Source of the DNA: Streptomyces diastatochromogenes
GTDB lineage: Bacteria > Actinomycetota > Actinomycetes > Streptomycetales > Streptomycetaceae
Direction: 5' to 3'
Length of the DNA: 63,545 nucleotides
Assembly (NCBI RefSeq): GCF_002242805.1
Contig: NZ_MCGQ01000037.1
Location: forward strand, 1-63,545
Position 1 is the stretch's first letter, and every line of letters begins with the position of its first letter. Shown here in pieces: positions 62,504 through 63,545 of this stretch. The translations under genes were made by a program, and so were the position numbers. Below the pieces are notes generated by a model, which saw only the letters and a program-made list of their open reading frames with translations, did not search any database and was not told the DNA's origin.

Positions 62504-63545
62504 TCAGACCAGGTCCATCGCGGCGACCTCGTCGGGGCGGCCGTAGCTGACCGGGCCCTGGAAGCGGCGGCGGGCGGTGGCGAACCACCACACCGTGGCC
62601 ACGACCAGGACGACGGCCAGCGCGATCGGCGCGTAGTTGAAGGAGTCGACGGTGATCGGCGAGGCCTGCGGCAGCATGAACAGGACGCTGCTGAGCACGA
62701 TCCAGACCACCGCGAGCCAGCCGATCGGCTTCCCCCAGGGGCCCAGGTGCCAGGGGCCGGGCTGGAACTCGTCGCCCAGCCGCAGCCGAAGGAAGATCGG
62801 CACCGCGTAGGCGAGGAAGAGCCCCACCACGTTGACGCTGACGATGGCGGTGAACGCCGTGTGCGACCACCAGCCCGGGACCACCAGGGCGAGCGAGCAG
62901 GCCACCGCGAGCCACACGGCCTTCACGGGCGTACGGGTGCGCGGGGAGACCGAGTGCCACAGGCGCGAGCCGGGCATGGCACCGTCCCGGGAGAAGGCGA
63001 AGATCTGCCGCGTGTTGCTGGTGAGGTTGGCGAGACCGCAGAAGAGCATCGCGCCGATCACGATGAGGAGCATCACCTTGGCGGCGCCGAGGCCGAGGCC
63101 GTCGATGAGAATCTGGACGGGCGGCGCGGAGGAGCCCGCCACCTTGCTGTAGTCGCTAATGCTGTAGACCAGTGCCAGTATCAGGATCAGGCCGGTGATC
63201 GCCGAATAGCCGATGGCGCGGGTGATCCCCTTCGGCGCGTTCACCGTCGCGCGAACCGTTTCCTCGGACATGTGGAAGCTGCCGTCGAACCCGGTGAAGG
63301 TCCAGCTGGTGACCAGCAGGCCGAGCATGCCGCCGTAAAGTCCGCTCGTGAAGCCGGTGTTGTTCTCGAAATGCGTCACGAAGGACGCCGACTGATGATG
63401 GTCGGGCATCACTATGAGTGCGCCCACGATCACCACGAGTCCGATCAGCAGCCACCACACGGAAATCCGGTTCAGTACGGCGACGAGCTGGACGGTGTAG
63501 GTGTTGGCGAGGCCCTGCAGCACGATGATCACGGCCGTGATCAGG
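62504..63545 (-). CDS. APC-family amino-acid permease (5' end outside the window)
   Basis: The C-terminal 347 residues of an amino-acid/polyamine/organocation permease; the frame stays open to the window edge, so the start and first helices are missing. At least eight membrane segments are visible. TSWTFTGFDGSFHMSEETVRATVNAPKGITRAIGYS is the conserved loop of the GABA/choline-type permeases, and NTRQIFAFSRDGAMPGS follows. A C-terminal GPWHLGPWGKPIGW is typical of the same branch. An amino acid, GABA or amine substrate is likely. A strong hairpin ends the transcript. Confidence 0.92.
   Translation of the reverse strand, partial: LITAVIIVLQGLANTYTVQLVAVLNRISVWWLLIGLVVIVGALIVMPDHHQSASFVTHFENNTGFTSGLYGGMLGLLVTSWTFTGFDGSFHMSEETVRATVNAPKGITRAIGYSAITGLILILALVYSISDYSKVAGSSAPPVQILIDGLGLGAAKVMLLIVIGAMLFCGLANLTSNTRQIFAFSRDGAMPGSRLWHSVSPRTRTPVKAVWLAVACSLALVVPGWWSHTAFTAIVSVNVVGLFLAYAVPIFLRLRLGDEFQPGPWHLGPWGKPIGWLAVVWIVLSSVLFMLPQASPITVDSFNYAPIALAVVLVVATVWWFATARRRFQGPVSYGRPDEVAAMDLV

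Overview
The window is high-GC actinobacterial DNA and almost certainly a Streptomyces chromosome. GC-rich third codon positions run through the genes, ATGA/GTGA stop-start overlaps are common, and several genes are Streptomyces hallmarks: a conservon (cvnA-D), the sporulation pair smeA-sffA, rbpA with a SigR-type promoter, and DasR-type operators. From memory, the order crr, ptsI ... smeA, sffA ... rbpA, ppm1 ... chitinase ... SCO1431-family peptide follows the S. coelicolor SCO1390-SCO1432 segment. This looks like core chromosome rather than an island. I saw no rRNA, tRNA, CRISPR array, insertion sequence or prophage gene.

Layout. 1-2643: general PTS genes crr and ptsI behind a DasR operator, ended by a strong hairpin. 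2650-8960: a hypothetical gene, a start-less coding remnant, acetoacetyl-CoA synthetase, a GH31 alpha-glucosidase and a Nudix hydrolase. 9183-15271: a DUF35/thiolase-like pair, an EAL-CBS-GGDEF protein, and glpF-glpK. 15359-24212: a conservon on the minus strand with a full-length 5-oxoprolinase/hydantoinase gene inserted between cvnC and cvnD, then a small membrane protein. 24422-31558: a three-gene minus-strand operon coding for a MukF/JetA-like protein, a MukE/JetB-like protein and a 1552-residue SMC/MukB-like ATPase. It has no JetD-like nuclease beside it, and it is my best candidate for an undescribed system. 31628-36984: a GntR regulator divergent from an MFS transporter, a DUF1445 protein and pxpABC, the prokaryotic 5-oxoprolinase. 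36885-40161: two GT4 glycosyltransferases and an SGNH esterase. 40401-44589: a HEAT-like protein, an ankyrin protein and smeA-sffA. 44649-49085: a MocR regulator with its YczE-like partner, a glycerophosphodiester phosphodiesterase and an MFS protein. 49277-53905: rbpA, an FxsA-like protein, polyprenol-phosphate mannose synthase, an amidohydrolase and an Lrp regulator. 54140-58318: a zinc-ribbon-like protein, an APH-like kinase paired with a lipocalin-like protein, a small ORF and an acyl-CoA dehydrogenase. 58536-63545: a secreted GH18 chitinase with two DasR-like sites in its promoter, a TetR regulator, a SCO1431-family peptide, a Tat-exported C39-like peptidase with a third DasR-like site, and a truncated amino-acid permease.

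How the genes work together. Chitin use frames the window. The chitinase releases chitooligosaccharides, and the phosphotransferase proteins EI and EIIA-Crr support N-acetylglucosamine uptake. Both loci, and probably the exported peptidase, carry sites resembling the operator of the GlcNAc sensor DasR. 5-Oxoproline metabolism appears twice within 20 kb: once inside the conservon and once as pxpABC. Chromosome handling also appears twice, as the SMC-like operon and as the SmeA/SffA septal DNA-translocase pair.
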